Positions 45,301-54,578 are shown, counted from the stretch's first letter. The stretch is 64,000 nucleotides of DNA from Kosakonia cowanii JCM 10956 = DSM 18146 (GCF_001975225.1 NZ_CP019446.1:1-64000); one strand, 5' to 3'. Notes: generated from the sequence alone by a model not told the origin. Program-made: numbers and translations.

Positions 45301-45609
45301 CTATGCCAGCTGGCTCAGCTCAAATTCTGCCTGATGGCATCCGTCCTCCCAGTCCTGTTCGTTAATGCTCACCGCCGCAGAACGGACAGCGGTGGCCACA
45401 TCGGCATAACCGGGTGAATGCCCCGCACGGGGTGCCAGACCATAGAAGGTGAACGCGTAGCCGGCCCAGTACGCAATGTGGGTTTTGTCCTTCTCATCCG
45501 GAAGCGAACCAAATACATTCAGACAGGTGGCTGTTAACAGCAGCTCGCTTTCAAGATGGACCAGGCTCTCTAACCCGGGCAGGTCAGGTCGTCGGTTTTC
45601 TGTAATCAT
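45301..45609 (-). CDS. Hypothetical protein, paralogue of the gene at 46128
   Basis: A 102-residue soluble acidic protein. It aligns over its full length with the product of 46128-46463: LESxL near the start, YWAGYAFTFYGL against WWAGYVMTLEGL, ADVATAVRSAA against ADVALSVRHLA, and NEQDWEDG against DEQAWRTG. Function unknown. The two paralogues flank a small membrane protein between traT and traD, so the block is part of the transfer operon and may be a duplicated accessory factor of mating, exclusion or cargo. Confidence 0.6.
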   Translation of the reverse strand: MITENRRPDLPGLESLVHLESELLLTATCLNVFGSLPDEKDKTHIAYWAGYAFTFYGLAPRAGHSPGYADVATAVRSAAVSINEQDWEDGCHQAEFELSQLA

Positions 45610-45636
45610 GACGGGACATCCTCCGGCGTTTCAGGG

Positions 45637-45966
45637 CTATACCCTGCGGGACCAGGTCACAAGTGGTCGGGCGAGAAGCGTCAGCACATCACTGATGGTG
45701 CGGAGCGCAAGACTGGTCAGCAATGACGCCAGCAGACCGCCGGTCGTGAAAATAAGCAGCCAGCAGACCAGATTCAGCTGGCTTGTCCATGCCCAGTCGG
45801 GTTGCGACGTGCTGAGCGCCAGGGTGCGGGAGAACAGTGTGGAGTTTGCCATTATCCACTGCAGCACATCTGCGCCGTAGTGGAGCATGAGCCACGTAGT
45901 CCATGCGGAAATCAGGAGGAGGAAAAAGCAGGCAGAGATAACATTATTCAGGGCTGATTTATTCAT
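45637..45966 (-). CDS. Small inner-membrane protein between traT and traD
   Basis: A 109-residue protein starting MNKSALNNVISACF with GGAGAATT before the ATG; a longer frame adds 39 unlikely residues. Two or three hydrophobic segments are visible (about 8-30 and 67-95), so it is an inner-membrane protein. It is not recognised as a known Tra protein. It sits between two paralogous soluble genes; the three may form a module. TraD is the next known gene downstream. Confidence 0.55.
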   Translation of the reverse strand: MNKSALNNVISACFFLLLISAWTTWLMLHYGADVLQWIMANSTLFSRTLALSTSQPDWAWTSQLNLVCWLLIFTTGGLLASLLTSLALRTISDVLTLLARPLVTWSRRV

Positions 45967-46127
45967 CGGAGAATTCTCCAGGAAGTTGACGTTAAAACCC
46001 GCAGCGCTCGCCGCAATCCGGACACCGGCGCAGCCGTTTGTCCGGTGAGGAAGCGAAATATCCACTGTGGGTGAGAAAGGCACATACGCGCCGGGCTGAA
46101 AGACAGGGTGAAAGGGGTTACTGTGAG

Positions 46128-46463
46128 TTAAAGGTAATCCCGTTCTTCCTCCTGCTGTTTGAGTTCATACGTTGCGTCCCTGATGCCGGTCCGCCACGCC
46201 TGTTCATCCATTTCAGTGGCCAGATGTCTGACAGACAACGCCACATCCGCGCAGGCTTCAGAGTCCCACAAACTGGCGTCCAGGCCCTCCAGAGTCATGA
46301 CGTATCCGGCCCACCACGGCGCAAGCGCCAGCCGCTCATACTCTTCAACGCTTCCGGACTGGCGGATAATGGCCAGGGCATGAACCAGATCGCTTTCCAG
46401 CGCAATCAGCGCCAGAAGGTCTTCTGAGCCACCCGGCCTGCGATACGGGATATATACCGACAC
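46128..46463 (-). CDS. Hypothetical protein, paralogue of the gene at 45301
   Basis: A 111-residue soluble protein paralogous to the product of 45301-45609 (see shared WAGY, ADVA and EQxW motifs there). The N-terminus begins MSVYIPYRRPGG and the C-terminus is charged (KQQEEERDY). It follows traT by about 130 bases. Divergence between the copies is high, so the duplication is old or they were acquired separately. No family recognised. Confidence 0.6.
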   Translation of the reverse strand: MSVYIPYRRPGGSEDLLALIALESDLVHALAIIRQSGSVEEYERLALAPWWAGYVMTLEGLDASLWDSEACADVALSVRHLATEMDEQAWRTGIRDATYELKQQEEERDYL

Positions 46464-46597
46464 TATTGCACCTCATCATGTTGCGCCCTTCCGGATACAG
46501 CAATGCACCCGACAGCGCTGCGCGCGACAGGAAAGCGGAACCGGAAAGGCGCTGTTAACAGTGAAGTCGGGCAGGACGCCCGGAGAAGAATGCGGGG

Positions 46598-47329
46598 TTA
46601 CATAATGCCGGCGATGGATTTGGCCAGCTGCGCCTCGAGCACCGGTTTTGCCTCGTCAAATTTGAGGTTAACCTTGTTGGCGTTCGAGACCACGCGGGTC
46701 TGGTATTTCGCCCGGTTGCCCTGCTCTGTGCTGGTCTGCAATTTCACACCGGAGGAGCCCTGTTTCAGCGCCGCCACATTGTCTGTGGTGACGACAGCCT
46801 TGCTGCGCTCGGAGATTTGCAGATCGGTCACCATCGTGTAGTTGATGTCCTCGACCAGCGCATCAGCCGCCATACCGACAAGGCCTGCCGCCAGTCCCGC
46901 GCCGAGTGTTGCGCCAGCGGAGCCGGTGTTATAGCCCGTAATGCCCGCACCCAGGGCAGCGCCCGTCACTGCCCCTTCATAACCGGAGCTGAGGAAGCCC
47001 TGCGACTGGCGTAAATCCATTTTGTCGGCCTTGAGTACGTTTGCCTGTACCCAGAAATACGCGGCGTCCGGAGAGGCTGACACCTGATAACCTTTTGCGG
47101 TGAGTTCTGAGGCAATTTTTGTCTGCAGCCCCGACATATCTTTGTCCGACGTATTTCGCACCTGAATATACACCGTTCTTTCAGAGGCAGGTTCAAGCCA
47201 GATGGTTTCACTCATTTGTGTTCTGACGTCCAGATTGCGCTTTTTAACCGCTGTGCTCATGGCACCGCAGCCGCTGAGGGCAAAAACAGACAAAGCGAGG
47301 CCGCAAACTGCAAATTTATTCAGTTTCAT
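46598..47329 (-). CDS. traT: TraT surface exclusion/serum resistance lipoprotein
   Basis: A 243-residue outer-membrane lipoprotein of the TraT family (F TraT is 244). The lipobox ALSGC is at about residues 17-21 and the sequence [24 protein letters not shown] is highly typical; two hydrophobic glycine-rich segments follow ([20 protein letters not shown]). TraT blocks conjugation between donors with related plasmids and protects from complement. Together with the TraS-like gene upstream it gives entry and surface exclusion. Confidence 0.95.
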   Translation of the reverse strand: MKLNKFAVCGLALSVFALSGCGAMSTAVKKRNLDVRTQMSETIWLEPASERTVYIQVRNTSDKDMSGLQTKIASELTAKGYQVSASPDAAYFWVQANVLKADKMDLRQSQGFLSSGYEGAVTGAALGAGITGYNTGSAGATLGAGLAAGLVGMAADALVEDINYTMVTDLQISERSKAVVTTDNVAALKQGSSGVKLQTSTEQGNRAKYQTRVVSNANKVNLKFDEAKPVLEAQLAKSIAGIM

Positions 47330-47451
47330 ATTTATTCCTGAAGTGTTTTATAAAAGAAACGCTAACCACCGGGGCAGTGGTTAGCGCTTAGTGAGAAAAG
47401 TATGAATTTGAGGGCGACTAATACGTGTAACGGGATAAACTTTTACTTCGT

Positions 47452-48138
47452 CTAGTATCCACGAGTCGAATCATAAGGTTGATGATTCGTCGGGTCATTA
47501 AAATTAGTTCCCCAACTATTTCCCGCAACGTCTAATCCCGACATACCACCGTGCATTGGGAGGCCGGAGGACGGGTTGATATAATTGTGGCCTACTTCTG
47601 TGGCGCTGCCGGTGTTACTACTTCCACCTGATAGCGATGACCCATCGGTAAAGCTGTGATGCGTATCATGCATGTTGGTAGTCGCAAAGGCACCTATCTT
47701 GAAGTCTTTGACTTGCTGAGCAGTGAGTTCGAAACGCCTTCCTTCAGTTATCTGGTAATATTTCCCAGATGTCTCATCAAAAATAACCCTTCTTTTTGCC
47801 TTTGTAAGGGCATAAGCAAAAAGAAATACTGCGGCCAACACGGTGTGGGCTGCTGTACCGCCAATCAATGCTGTTTCTTTATCATCTACAAACAGCGCAA
47901 TACTAACTAACGCACAGCTAAGAACTGCTGACATAACGAACAACTTAAAGACCGAGCAGTCAGCGTCTTCCTTTTTTAAAGAATAGAATCCTATTAAATA
48001 GAAAGCCGAAGCAAGCACGGAAACGATTAAAGCCATAAAGAAAAAAGATAAGCCAAATCGGAAACTCATAAATAACATATATGTTAAATACAGTAACATC
48101 GGTATCAAACTATAAGCCGCATTAACTGTTTTTCTCAT
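47452..48138 (-). CDS. traS: TraS-like entry exclusion membrane protein
   Basis: A 228-residue inner-membrane protein with four hydrophobic segments in the first 115 residues and a soluble tail. It lies between traG and traT, exactly where F traS is, so I infer it is the entry-exclusion protein that acts on donor TraG. It is longer than F TraS (about 149-173), mainly because of the last 70 residues, which are rich in Ser, Gly, Asn and His (HHSFTDGSSLSGGSSNTGS). AT-richer than its neighbours, as exclusion genes often are. Sequence similarity to TraS itself was not visible. Confidence 0.6.
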   Translation of the reverse strand: MRKTVNAAYSLIPMLLYLTYMLFMSFRFGLSFFFMALIVSVLASAFYLIGFYSLKKEDADCSVFKLFVMSAVLSCALVSIALFVDDKETALIGGTAAHTVLAAVFLFAYALTKAKRRVIFDETSGKYYQITEGRRFELTAQQVKDFKIGAFATTNMHDTHHSFTDGSSLSGGSSNTGSATEVGHNYINPSSGLPMHGGMSGLDVAGNSWGTNFNDPTNHQPYDSTRGY

Positions 48139-48142
48139 TTAG

Positions 48143-51100
48143 TCACCTCTTTCCCTCGGTTTTCTTCATTGTCTCTATTTGTTCTTTTAACTTATCTGGC
48201 TCAAGTTCGTTAAAGGGGTTAAAGCTACTTGATTGATCATATTCTTTCTCTTTCCGCTCGAGGTTAAATTTTCCTTGAGCATTATGAGATTCATCTTTAA
48301 GCATATCACTGGATGCCTGAACAGTGGATTGTTTTTTGCCTATTTCCCCAGAAGATTTATTGATATTTTGCTCGTTAGCAGATCTTTGTTCTGCCACACG
48401 CCGGTGCATCTCTTCTTGAGGTGCAAATCCCTGTCCTGCCTGCTCCTGAAGCCGTGACTGATTTTGCTGGAATGCTGTCTGCATATCCTCACCAGGCACC
48501 TTGCTGCCGCGTACCTGATGGCCTGAGCTTTCAAGATTGCCCCCTGTTTTCTGAGACGCTAACTGGCTGTGACCCGTCTGCTGCTCAGTATTATGATGCT
48601 GCGTATTATTGCCGCCCCCACGTTGTATCTCATTACTGCCTGACTCACTGAATCTGCCTGAAGAATTGTTCGTAACCGGCTCTTCAGAACTATTCGCGCG
48701 TGCATGGCTGCCCGGTGTGGTAACACCTGACACACTGCGATGCTCAGTATTCCCGTAACCGCTGATTTCATTACCTGCTGTTTGCGACCCGGTTGTTAAC
48801 GGAGCACTCCCACTTTCATTACGATAGGTCTGGCTGCCACCCTGTGGGGGCTGGCCACCCGTTTCGCTACCTGCCGCATGATTACTACCGCTGACAGAAT
48901 GATTACCGCTTTCGCTGGCAAAGTGCTGATTGCCGGAGGATGCAGGGCTGTAAGTACCGCCTTCAGACTGTCCACCGTGCGAAGACATTGCGGCATTATG
49001 CGGCTGCGGTTCACCGACAGTGCGAACGATATGCTCTCCGCTGAAAGCGGCGTGCTCATTGCCGCTCTGCAGATCGCTGCGCCCCTGTCCATAGTCGCCC
49101 ATAATTTCAGGCTTGAGGCGTTCGTTAACAAATTCCATCGCGGCCTCTCGCGCAGTCGGGGCGCTGGTCAGCATGGACTGCGCCTTGTCTCCATAGCGGT
49201 TCGATGCCCAGTCCACGAATTCCTGCGTATAGTTGGTATCAAGCGATGCACTCTCGTTCTGAGCAAGTGTGGCCATGCGGCTGAACTCGTTGCTGTTTGT
49301 CGAACTGGTCGTGAACTGATGGTACTGACTTTGCGCATCATTAAGCGTGGCAGCAAGCTGCTGAACGTTACTGGTGCCGGCACTTTCGGAATGGCTTGCA
49401 GACTCGTTAACACGGCTGCTGGCCACCATATCCATGCCCTGCTTAAAGTCACGCACAGCTTGGCTGTTTTCATCATGGCGATGTTCGCTAGAAGACAGGC
49501 CGCTATCCTGAATTCCTCTTGAGCTACCTGTGGAGTGCCGTAATTCACCCCCACCGTAAACCTCTCCACCTGCTTTTGCGAAGCCGACGTTAAATCCTGC
49601 GCTAGCTGAAGCTTTCGCACCGGCATTAACGACTCCCTGATTACTGATATCCATCAACTCGTTATAAGCTTGCTGAGTTGAAATATTTTTAGCTTTCGCA
49701 TAGTTCTCCGCTGCTGACATCATCATGCCCGCGCCACGCGTTACATTCGCAGCCTGACTGTTTTCGCTGCCATTGCTGAGACTTTCCGTGCTGCCCGACT
49801 GCTTAGTCACCTGCTCCAGTTGTGACCAACCACTGGTGACGCTGTGGTTGTAGCCGTCGAGCGCCGTCTGCGCCTGCACCTGGGACATGCGCGCCTGCTC
49901 CTGGAAGCCGGAGCTGGCCAGCTGGCTGAGACGCATGTTCACCGGCAGGTTGGACATGGCACCAGAGCCGTCTATGACATTCTGTCCACTGGAAGTCAGG
50001 GTGTGGCTGGAGCCGTTATCTGCCTGCCAGGTCTGCTGTCCCAGACGCTGCACCATATTGGTGTCCATCTTGTTCTGGTTCAGGTTGTCCATCGACATGT
50101 TATTGAACGACCAGTTGCCGTCTGCCGTGGTGGAGGCCACGCCGGCAGAGCCAAACGCCATCGAGCTCATCACGCTGCCTGCCAGCTGCGATCCCATTGC
50201 CGCCGCCCCTTTGGTCAGGAAAAACGACAGCACCGGAATCGACATCGCGCAGTACCCGGCAAGGTTGGCGACATCGGAGTGCTGGAGCGCGACCGCATCC
50301 CGGTTGGACAGCACCAGGGGGGTTCCCCCTGTTTTTGTCTGCAGCCAGAATGTCGCGGCGTAGTTAAGGATGGCGAACATCACCGGCCACATCTGGAAGT
50401 ACAGAAACCCGCCGATATACAGCTTCAGGGTGTTCAGCCCGAAGAGACTGTGGTTTGCTGCCGCCAGCGCGATGACCAGCGGGAACAGGCAGACCAGGAT
50501 CAGCATCATGAGTGACTGCAGGAACGGTAACTGCCGTGTGGCCAGTGTGCTGCCTGCCGCCCAGCTGAGGCGCTGCTTGGTGGCAGCACTTTCGGTGGCC
50601 AGATTCAGCAGGTTCGCGGTGTCCGATGAGCGGGCCGCAAAGCCGCGGATGCCCTGACGGATGGCAGAGTTAGTCACGTTGTTTTTCATGATCTGCGCCG
50701 CACTCATCCCGCCGGCGTAGAAGAAGCCGTAACTTTCATTCATCGCGTTGGCCAGCATCACCGCCCCGTTCATCCGGTTTCCGAAGATGCGCTGCGTGAG
50801 CATGGAGAAGGTCGGGCTGGTCAGCTGACTGTCCTGGCCTGCCAGCGTCTGGATCTGCGAGGCGGCCTGCTGACAGGTCAGAAACTCACGGTTCGTGGAG
50901 GTGGTTTTGAAAATCCCCCGCAGCGGGCTGGGGTTACTGGTGATAAGCCCCAGCGGGTCAGTGGTGTTCAGCAGCTGGTTCACGGTGTATTTGTGGTTCA
51001 GCAGGATATCGCCGATGACACAGTTTTCCACGTAGTCAGGCAGCATCTGCGCCAGCTCCGGGTTCTGCGTCTGGATATCACTGCTTTCCGCCACGATACC

Positions 51101-51514
51101 GGACCCGAACAGCATGCCGGTTTTGGTGTAGGTCACCGAGTCCGGGCGCGCCATCATGTAATCGTAAAGCTGCGCAACCCGATACCCGATCCCGGTTGTC
51201 ACCGAGGCAATGCCGGCCAGCCCCACCGGCACATTATCCGTCACCCACACGGCCGCCGGATCGGTGATATCAATAATCTGAACCGAGCGTTTCGGCACAA
51301 GCAGCACGGAGGTGATCAGCATGAATATCGCCAGCCACTGCACGAACACCATCGGGTTACGGCTTTTGGTGAACGTTGCCAGTACGCCGAGCACCGAGAA
51401 AGTGCCTGCGATACGCAGCAGGGTGCTCCACGTCCCGGTGCCGAGGATGCCGACGACCGCGTCAAACGCCGACTTCCACATCCCGCCACCGTAGATTGTA
51501 TAGATTTCAAGCAT
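48143..51514 (-). CDS. traG: TraG mating-pair stabilisation/pilus assembly protein
   Basis: An 1123-residue inner-membrane protein, longer than F TraG (938). The N-terminal half has several membrane helices and typical phrases (VQIIDITDP, DNVPVGLAG, PDSVTYTKTGMLFGSGIV, SPLRGIF). The C-terminal about 600 residues are periplasmic and of low complexity (Ser, Gln, Gly, Asn, His), the region that in F acts in mating-pair stabilisation and is recognised by TraS. The start is the ATG overlapping the traH stop (TGATG). The long variable C-tail next to an atypical TraS-like protein suggests a separate exclusion group. Confidence 0.93.
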   Translation of the reverse strand: MLEIYTIYGGGMWKSAFDAVVGILGTGTWSTLLRIAGTFSVLGVLATFTKSRNPMVFVQWLAIFMLITSVLLVPKRSVQIIDITDPAAVWVTDNVPVGLAGIASVTTGIGYRVAQLYDYMMARPDSVTYTKTGMLFGSGIVAESSDIQTQNPELAQMLPDYVENCVIGDILLNHKYTVNQLLNTTDPLGLITSNPSPLRGIFKTTSTNREFLTCQQAASQIQTLAGQDSQLTSPTFSMLTQRIFGNRMNGAVMLANAMNESYGFFYAGGMSAAQIMKNNVTNSAIRQGIRGFAARSSDTANLLNLATESAATKQRLSWAAGSTLATRQLPFLQSLMMLILVCLFPLVIALAAANHSLFGLNTLKLYIGGFLYFQMWPVMFAILNYAATFWLQTKTGGTPLVLSNRDAVALQHSDVANLAGYCAMSIPVLSFFLTKGAAAMGSQLAGSVMSSMAFGSAGVASTTADGNWSFNNMSMDNLNQNKMDTNMVQRLGQQTWQADNGSSHTLTSSGQNVIDGSGAMSNLPVNMRLSQLASSGFQEQARMSQVQAQTALDGYNHSVTSGWSQLEQVTKQSGSTESLSNGSENSQAANVTRGAGMMMSAAENYAKAKNISTQQAYNELMDISNQGVVNAGAKASASAGFNVGFAKAGGEVYGGGELRHSTGSSRGIQDSGLSSSEHRHDENSQAVRDFKQGMDMVASSRVNESASHSESAGTSNVQQLAATLNDAQSQYHQFTTSSTNSNEFSRMATLAQNESASLDTNYTQEFVDWASNRYGDKAQSMLTSAPTAREAAMEFVNERLKPEIMGDYGQGRSDLQSGNEHAAFSGEHIVRTVGEPQPHNAAMSSHGGQSEGGTYSPASSGNQHFASESGNHSVSGSNHAAGSETGGQPPQGGSQTYRNESGSAPLTTGSQTAGNEISGYGNTEHRSVSGVTTPGSHARANSSEEPVTNNSSGRFSESGSNEIQRGGGNNTQHHNTEQQTGHSQLASQKTGGNLESSGHQVRGSKVPGEDMQTAFQQNQSRLQEQAGQGFAPQEEMHRRVAEQRSANEQNINKSSGEIGKKQSTVQASSDMLKDESHNAQGKFNLERKEKEYDQSSSFNPFNELEPDKLKEQIETMKKTEGKR

Positions 51515-52878
51515 CAGGGGTTCCCCCACTTGTAGTTGCTCTGGTATGAGCCGGAAACGATGGTTGAGACCTGCTGCTGCAGGTACTGCATGTTGCGGTC
51601 GATGCCGTCCAGCGCATTCTGGTCAGCCGCTGACTGGAGTTTCATGTCAGCCAGCAGTCCCTGAGCATGGAGGACGTTGTCGCGCAGTTTTGAGGCCGCT
51701 TCTTCCGGCCAGTTTTTCCCGGCCATCGAGAGCGAGGCCTGCTTGACCAGCTCCTGGAGGTACTGAATCATCAGGTCCTGGGCAATGAAGTCACTGACCT
51801 GCAGCAGATACGTCGCGCTCTGCCCCATACTCTGGGCGTTGGTGAGATACTTCAGCACCGGCACGGAGGTGGTGTTCACGAACCCCTTTTCCTGATCCGA
51901 CAGCGGGGTGTCATTGACCAGTTTCGACTGCATTGAGAGCATCAGGTTTTTCACCAGCGTGACCAGCCCGTTCTGCTCCTGAACGTTGATGCTCACCACC
52001 ACCGGCGTCAGGCATACCGACTCTTCGTCGCAGCCATACACCTTCGCGGTGCCGCCCCGCATCAACACCTTGACCAGATCGCGGTTATCAACCAGCGGCG
52101 TCAGGATGGTCACCTGCCCTTCCTTGTTGAAGATGATGGAGCCGACAGCGCTCATGACCAGTTCTTTCAGCTGGCGGTTGTTGTCAAAAAGCCGGTTGCG
52201 GCTGAGCGCATCCCAGATAAGGTTTTTGTTTTTCAGGACCTGATCCTTGTCCTTGTCGCTGGCACGGCTTGTCACACTGTCACTCTTGCCGCCTACAGTG
52301 CATCCCTGACGGGAGGCTGCCCAGTCCGCGAACATGTTGCTTTCGCCGGCGATGTCCTGACAGATTTTCTGCTGGGAGACCTGGGTGACCGGCCACAGAC
52401 CGCCGATAATGCCCTGCGCGGCCTGACACGAACTCATGTTCATGGAGTTGACGTCGTTGGCCAGCTTCTGCAGAAAGTCCTTCGCCTGCTTCAGCTCCGG
52501 CACCATCGTCTGCAGCGCGAGATCGAAGGCGTAGCCCTGGGCGTTACTCATGATTTGCTTCACGAAGCGCTGAATTTCTTCACCGCTGATCATGGAGAAG
52601 GAGCCGAGATAGGCATCGATACCGCCGCAGCCGGCGTTCAGGGAGGGCACCTGCATCGAGATAAGCTGGACGTTCTTGACCGGGTTACGCAGGTAAACCG
52701 ACCCGCCGGTGAAATACCCTGCGGCCTGCCCCTGCCACGCCTGTGCCTGGGTGACGTTGCCGCTGTAGCCGAGACTGCCAAAGAAACCGTTGAGATCGCC
52801 GTTCACGTCAGCCTGTGCAGGTGTGATGACCATGCCGGTCAGGAAGACGGCTGCTGCCGTCAGGAGAGGCTTAATCAT
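51514..52878 (-). CDS. traH: TraH pilus assembly protein
   Basis: A 454-residue periplasmic protein (F TraH 458) with a signal peptide (cut near AQA-DVNGD). The family N-terminus DVNGDLNGFFGSLGYSGNVT is clear, followed by RNPVKNVQLISMQVPSLNAG and several cysteines. A coiled-coil-like C-terminal part is visible (about 390-440). TraH works with TraF, TraW, TraU and TrbI in pilus extension and retraction. It overlaps traG by one base and trbF by eight. Confidence 0.95.
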   Translation of the reverse strand: MIKPLLTAAAVFLTGMVITPAQADVNGDLNGFFGSLGYSGNVTQAQAWQGQAAGYFTGGSVYLRNPVKNVQLISMQVPSLNAGCGGIDAYLGSFSMISGEEIQRFVKQIMSNAQGYAFDLALQTMVPELKQAKDFLQKLANDVNSMNMSSCQAAQGIIGGLWPVTQVSQQKICQDIAGESNMFADWAASRQGCTVGGKSDSVTSRASDKDKDQVLKNKNLIWDALSRNRLFDNNRQLKELVMSAVGSIIFNKEGQVTILTPLVDNRDLVKVLMRGGTAKVYGCDEESVCLTPVVVSINVQEQNGLVTLVKNLMLSMQSKLVNDTPLSDQEKGFVNTTSVPVLKYLTNAQSMGQSATYLLQVSDFIAQDLMIQYLQELVKQASLSMAGKNWPEEAASKLRDNVLHAQGLLADMKLQSAADQNALDGIDRNMQYLQQQVSTIVSGSYQSNYKWGNP

Positions 52879-53251
52879 GGATATTCTCCTGCACAGCGGG
52901 CTGACGTGTGAGACGGCGGTGAAGCACGCCGGCGAATTCTCTGGCCACCATCACCAGGACGCTGAGGCAGAGCAGCACCAGAACCCCGACCAGAAACGAC
53001 AGCACCATGTAGTCCGGGTAGTGAATGAGAATGGAAAGCGTAAACTGCTCGCCGCGCGTCACATCCGGGCGCAGTGACATCAGCGTTTCCAGTGTGAGGC
53101 CGGTGCATCGCAGGTAAACGACATGCACGACAAGCAGAAAAATCGCCGCACTCAGCAGTCGCCAGAAAGCTTTCTCTGTGGCGGCTTTTCCCGGCTCGTC
53201 GCTCATCATGATCTTCATAACAGCAATTAACCCTGTTCTGAGCCTGTTCAT
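52871..53251 (-). CDS. trbF: TrbF-like membrane protein
   Basis: A 126-residue protein with two membrane helices (about 30-48 and 77-100), the same length as F TrbF. It lies between the trbJ position and traH, as trbF does in F. The start is MNRLRTGL with GGAG eight bases upstream, and the ATG overlaps the stop of the 42-codon gene (TAATG). TrbF is not needed for F transfer in the laboratory. Assignment is by position, length and topology. Confidence 0.7.
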   Translation of the reverse strand: MNRLRTGLIAVMKIMMSDEPGKAATEKAFWRLLSAAIFLLVVHVVYLRCTGLTLETLMSLRPDVTRGEQFTLSILIHYPDYMVLSFLVGVLVLLCLSVLVMVAREFAGVLHRRLTRQPAVQENIHD

Positions 53252-53379
53252 TACGCGCACTCCTTCAGTTGCTGAGCATCCGTAAATCGGGCATCGCGTG
53301 GATCGTCGACCGGAAACGCCCTGCTGTCCTGCAGGCATGCGAAACCGGTACGCGGTGAAGCATACGGTGTTGTAGTCAT
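53251..53379 (-). CDS. 42-codon gene at the trbJ position
   Basis: A short ORF starting MTTTPYASPRTGFACLQ and ending QQLKECA, with GGA eight bases before the ATG. Its TAA overlaps the trbF ATG, so it is co-translated with trbF. In F the trbJ gene (about 93 codons) occupies this place. The peptide has two cysteines and no signal peptide or membrane helix. It may be a shortened trbJ or a new small protein. Confidence 0.5.
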   Translation of the reverse strand: MTTTPYASPRTGFACLQDSRAFPVDDPRDARFTDAQQLKECA

Positions 53380-53396
53380 TCTTTTTTCCGTGTGTA

Positions 53397-53996
53397 TTAC
53401 TGAGGTGTTACCTGCGCGTTTGCCGGCAGCGGGGGAAGTGACTGTGGATCAATCTGGTCCATATCAGCCTGAATCAGGCTGGCGTAGCGGCTTTCCAGCG
53501 AGGTGATATCCATTACCCCCTGCGTCAGCGGGTAGGCCCGCAGGGTGTGGACGTTAACCATGAACGCGGTCGGCGTGGCAATGGGCAGCCCGTTACCAAA
53601 GAACGTCATGATTTCGTCCGCCAGGGGCGATGCCGGATCGCTCTTGCGGGGGATCAGCGGCACCGGAAACGAGGCATCGCCACCGCCATCCAGCGTGTAG
53701 GGATACACCCGGATATTGTGCTGGTCAGCCCAGTGCTTCAGGTCAGGGTCAAACTTCGCGCTGTACTGGCAGTGCGCCTGCATAAAGACAACCACCGCGT
53801 AATCCGCCATGTTGACGCGACGACCGTCAGGCAGTTGCATCAGGCTCTGCGGGTCAGCAGGTTTTGCCGGCGTCTCCGTCGCGGGTTGCTGCTGTGTGAT
53901 TTTCGCGGCATCGAGGGCGGCAATTTCATCCCGCACACCGGCGCTGGCCAGCAGGGGAAACAGCAGTAAAAGCGCGGTCAGGGCGTTACTTTTCAT
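53397..53996 (-). CDS. trbB: TrbB thioredoxin-like protein with altered active site
   Basis: A 199-residue periplasmic thioredoxin-fold protein with signal peptide (start MKSNALT, GGAGGTGC before the ATG). It matches F TrbB in VVVFMQAHC, FDPDLKHWADQ, RVYPYTLDGGGD and ATPTAFMVNVHT. F TrbB helps isomerise disulphides in transfer proteins through a CPYC active site. Here it reads C76-Q-Y-S79: the second cysteine is replaced by serine (codon AGC). It could work as an isomerase with one cysteine or bind partners, but not as a normal oxidase. The DsbA-family gene at the operon end may compensate. Confidence 0.85.
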   Translation of the reverse strand: MKSNALTALLLLFPLLASAGVRDEIAALDAAKITQQQPATETPAKPADPQSLMQLPDGRRVNMADYAVVVFMQAHCQYSAKFDPDLKHWADQHNIRVYPYTLDGGGDASFPVPLIPRKSDPASPLADEIMTFFGNGLPIATPTAFMVNVHTLRAYPLTQGVMDITSLESRYASLIQADMDQIDPQSLPPLPANAQVTPQ

Positions 53997-54213
53997 CCTG
54001 CACCTCCGGGATAACATCATGGCGGTGTCGCCAGTGCCACCAACGGTTACCGGCCAGAAGCAGCGCGGAGAGCGCCATCAGGAGATAGCCTCCCCACAGG
54101 CACATTAACTGGGTAAGCCAGGGGTATGCCCCGGTGATATCGCTGAGGCACTTGAACATGATGCCGGCAAAGAAAATGACGACAATCTCAGACAGGGACA
54201 GGGCTTTCATCAT
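53986..54213 (-). CDS. TraQ-like small membrane protein
   Basis: A 75-residue inner-membrane protein with two hydrophobic segments (about 9-27 and 33-55) and a basic/acidic tail. It lies between trbA-like and trbB, where F has artA/traQ. TraQ is the chaperone that inserts pilin in the inner membrane and has a similar size and topology, but I see no sequence signature that proves it. The start overlaps the preceding stop (ATGATG), and its end overlaps trbB by 11 bases. Confidence 0.5.
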   Translation of the reverse strand: MMKALSLSEIVVIFFAGIMFKCLSDITGAYPWLTQLMCLWGGYLLMALSALLLAGNRWWHWRHRHDVIPEVQDEK

Positions 54214-54578
54214 TTCACCTCTGCCGTTTTTTTATTCTTCTTTGCCATCAGAAGATGAATGAGGCCGCCGGCAAGCAGCAGTGTTTCAATGACGCATAAC
54301 GGCACCCACAGGCGTTGTTCTTTCACTGCAATGAGGACGGCACTGATATTTTCTGACACGGTGACGGGCACAACCACTTCGGGAGCAAGGCATCCCGAAT
54401 GGCTGACAGGGCACATCTCAGCGTAGGCATCACGCACTTGCCAGAGAGTGGCGGTATCGGTCAGTGCATATGAAACGTATTCAGACAGCCAGATACTGAG
54501 CATCAGTCCGGCAGGATAAAAGAAGAAAAACAGGAGCGAATTTTCCAGTATCCAGGAAAACCATTGAGGAAGTTTCAT
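54210..54578 (-). CDS. TrbA-like membrane protein
   Basis: A 122-residue protein with two membrane helices (about 12-32 and 92-112) and a periplasmic stretch with two cysteines (EMCPVSHSGCLAPE). Size and position after traF fit F TrbA (115 residues), whose function is unknown. The C-terminus is lysine-rich (KKNKKTAEVK). It overlaps the TraQ-like gene by four bases. Assignment is by position and topology. Confidence 0.55.
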   Translation of the reverse strand: MKLPQWFSWILENSLLFFFFYPAGLMLSIWLSEYVSYALTDTATLWQVRDAYAEMCPVSHSGCLAPEVVVPVTVSENISAVLIAVKEQRLWVPLCVIETLLLAGGLIHLLMAKKNKKTAEVK

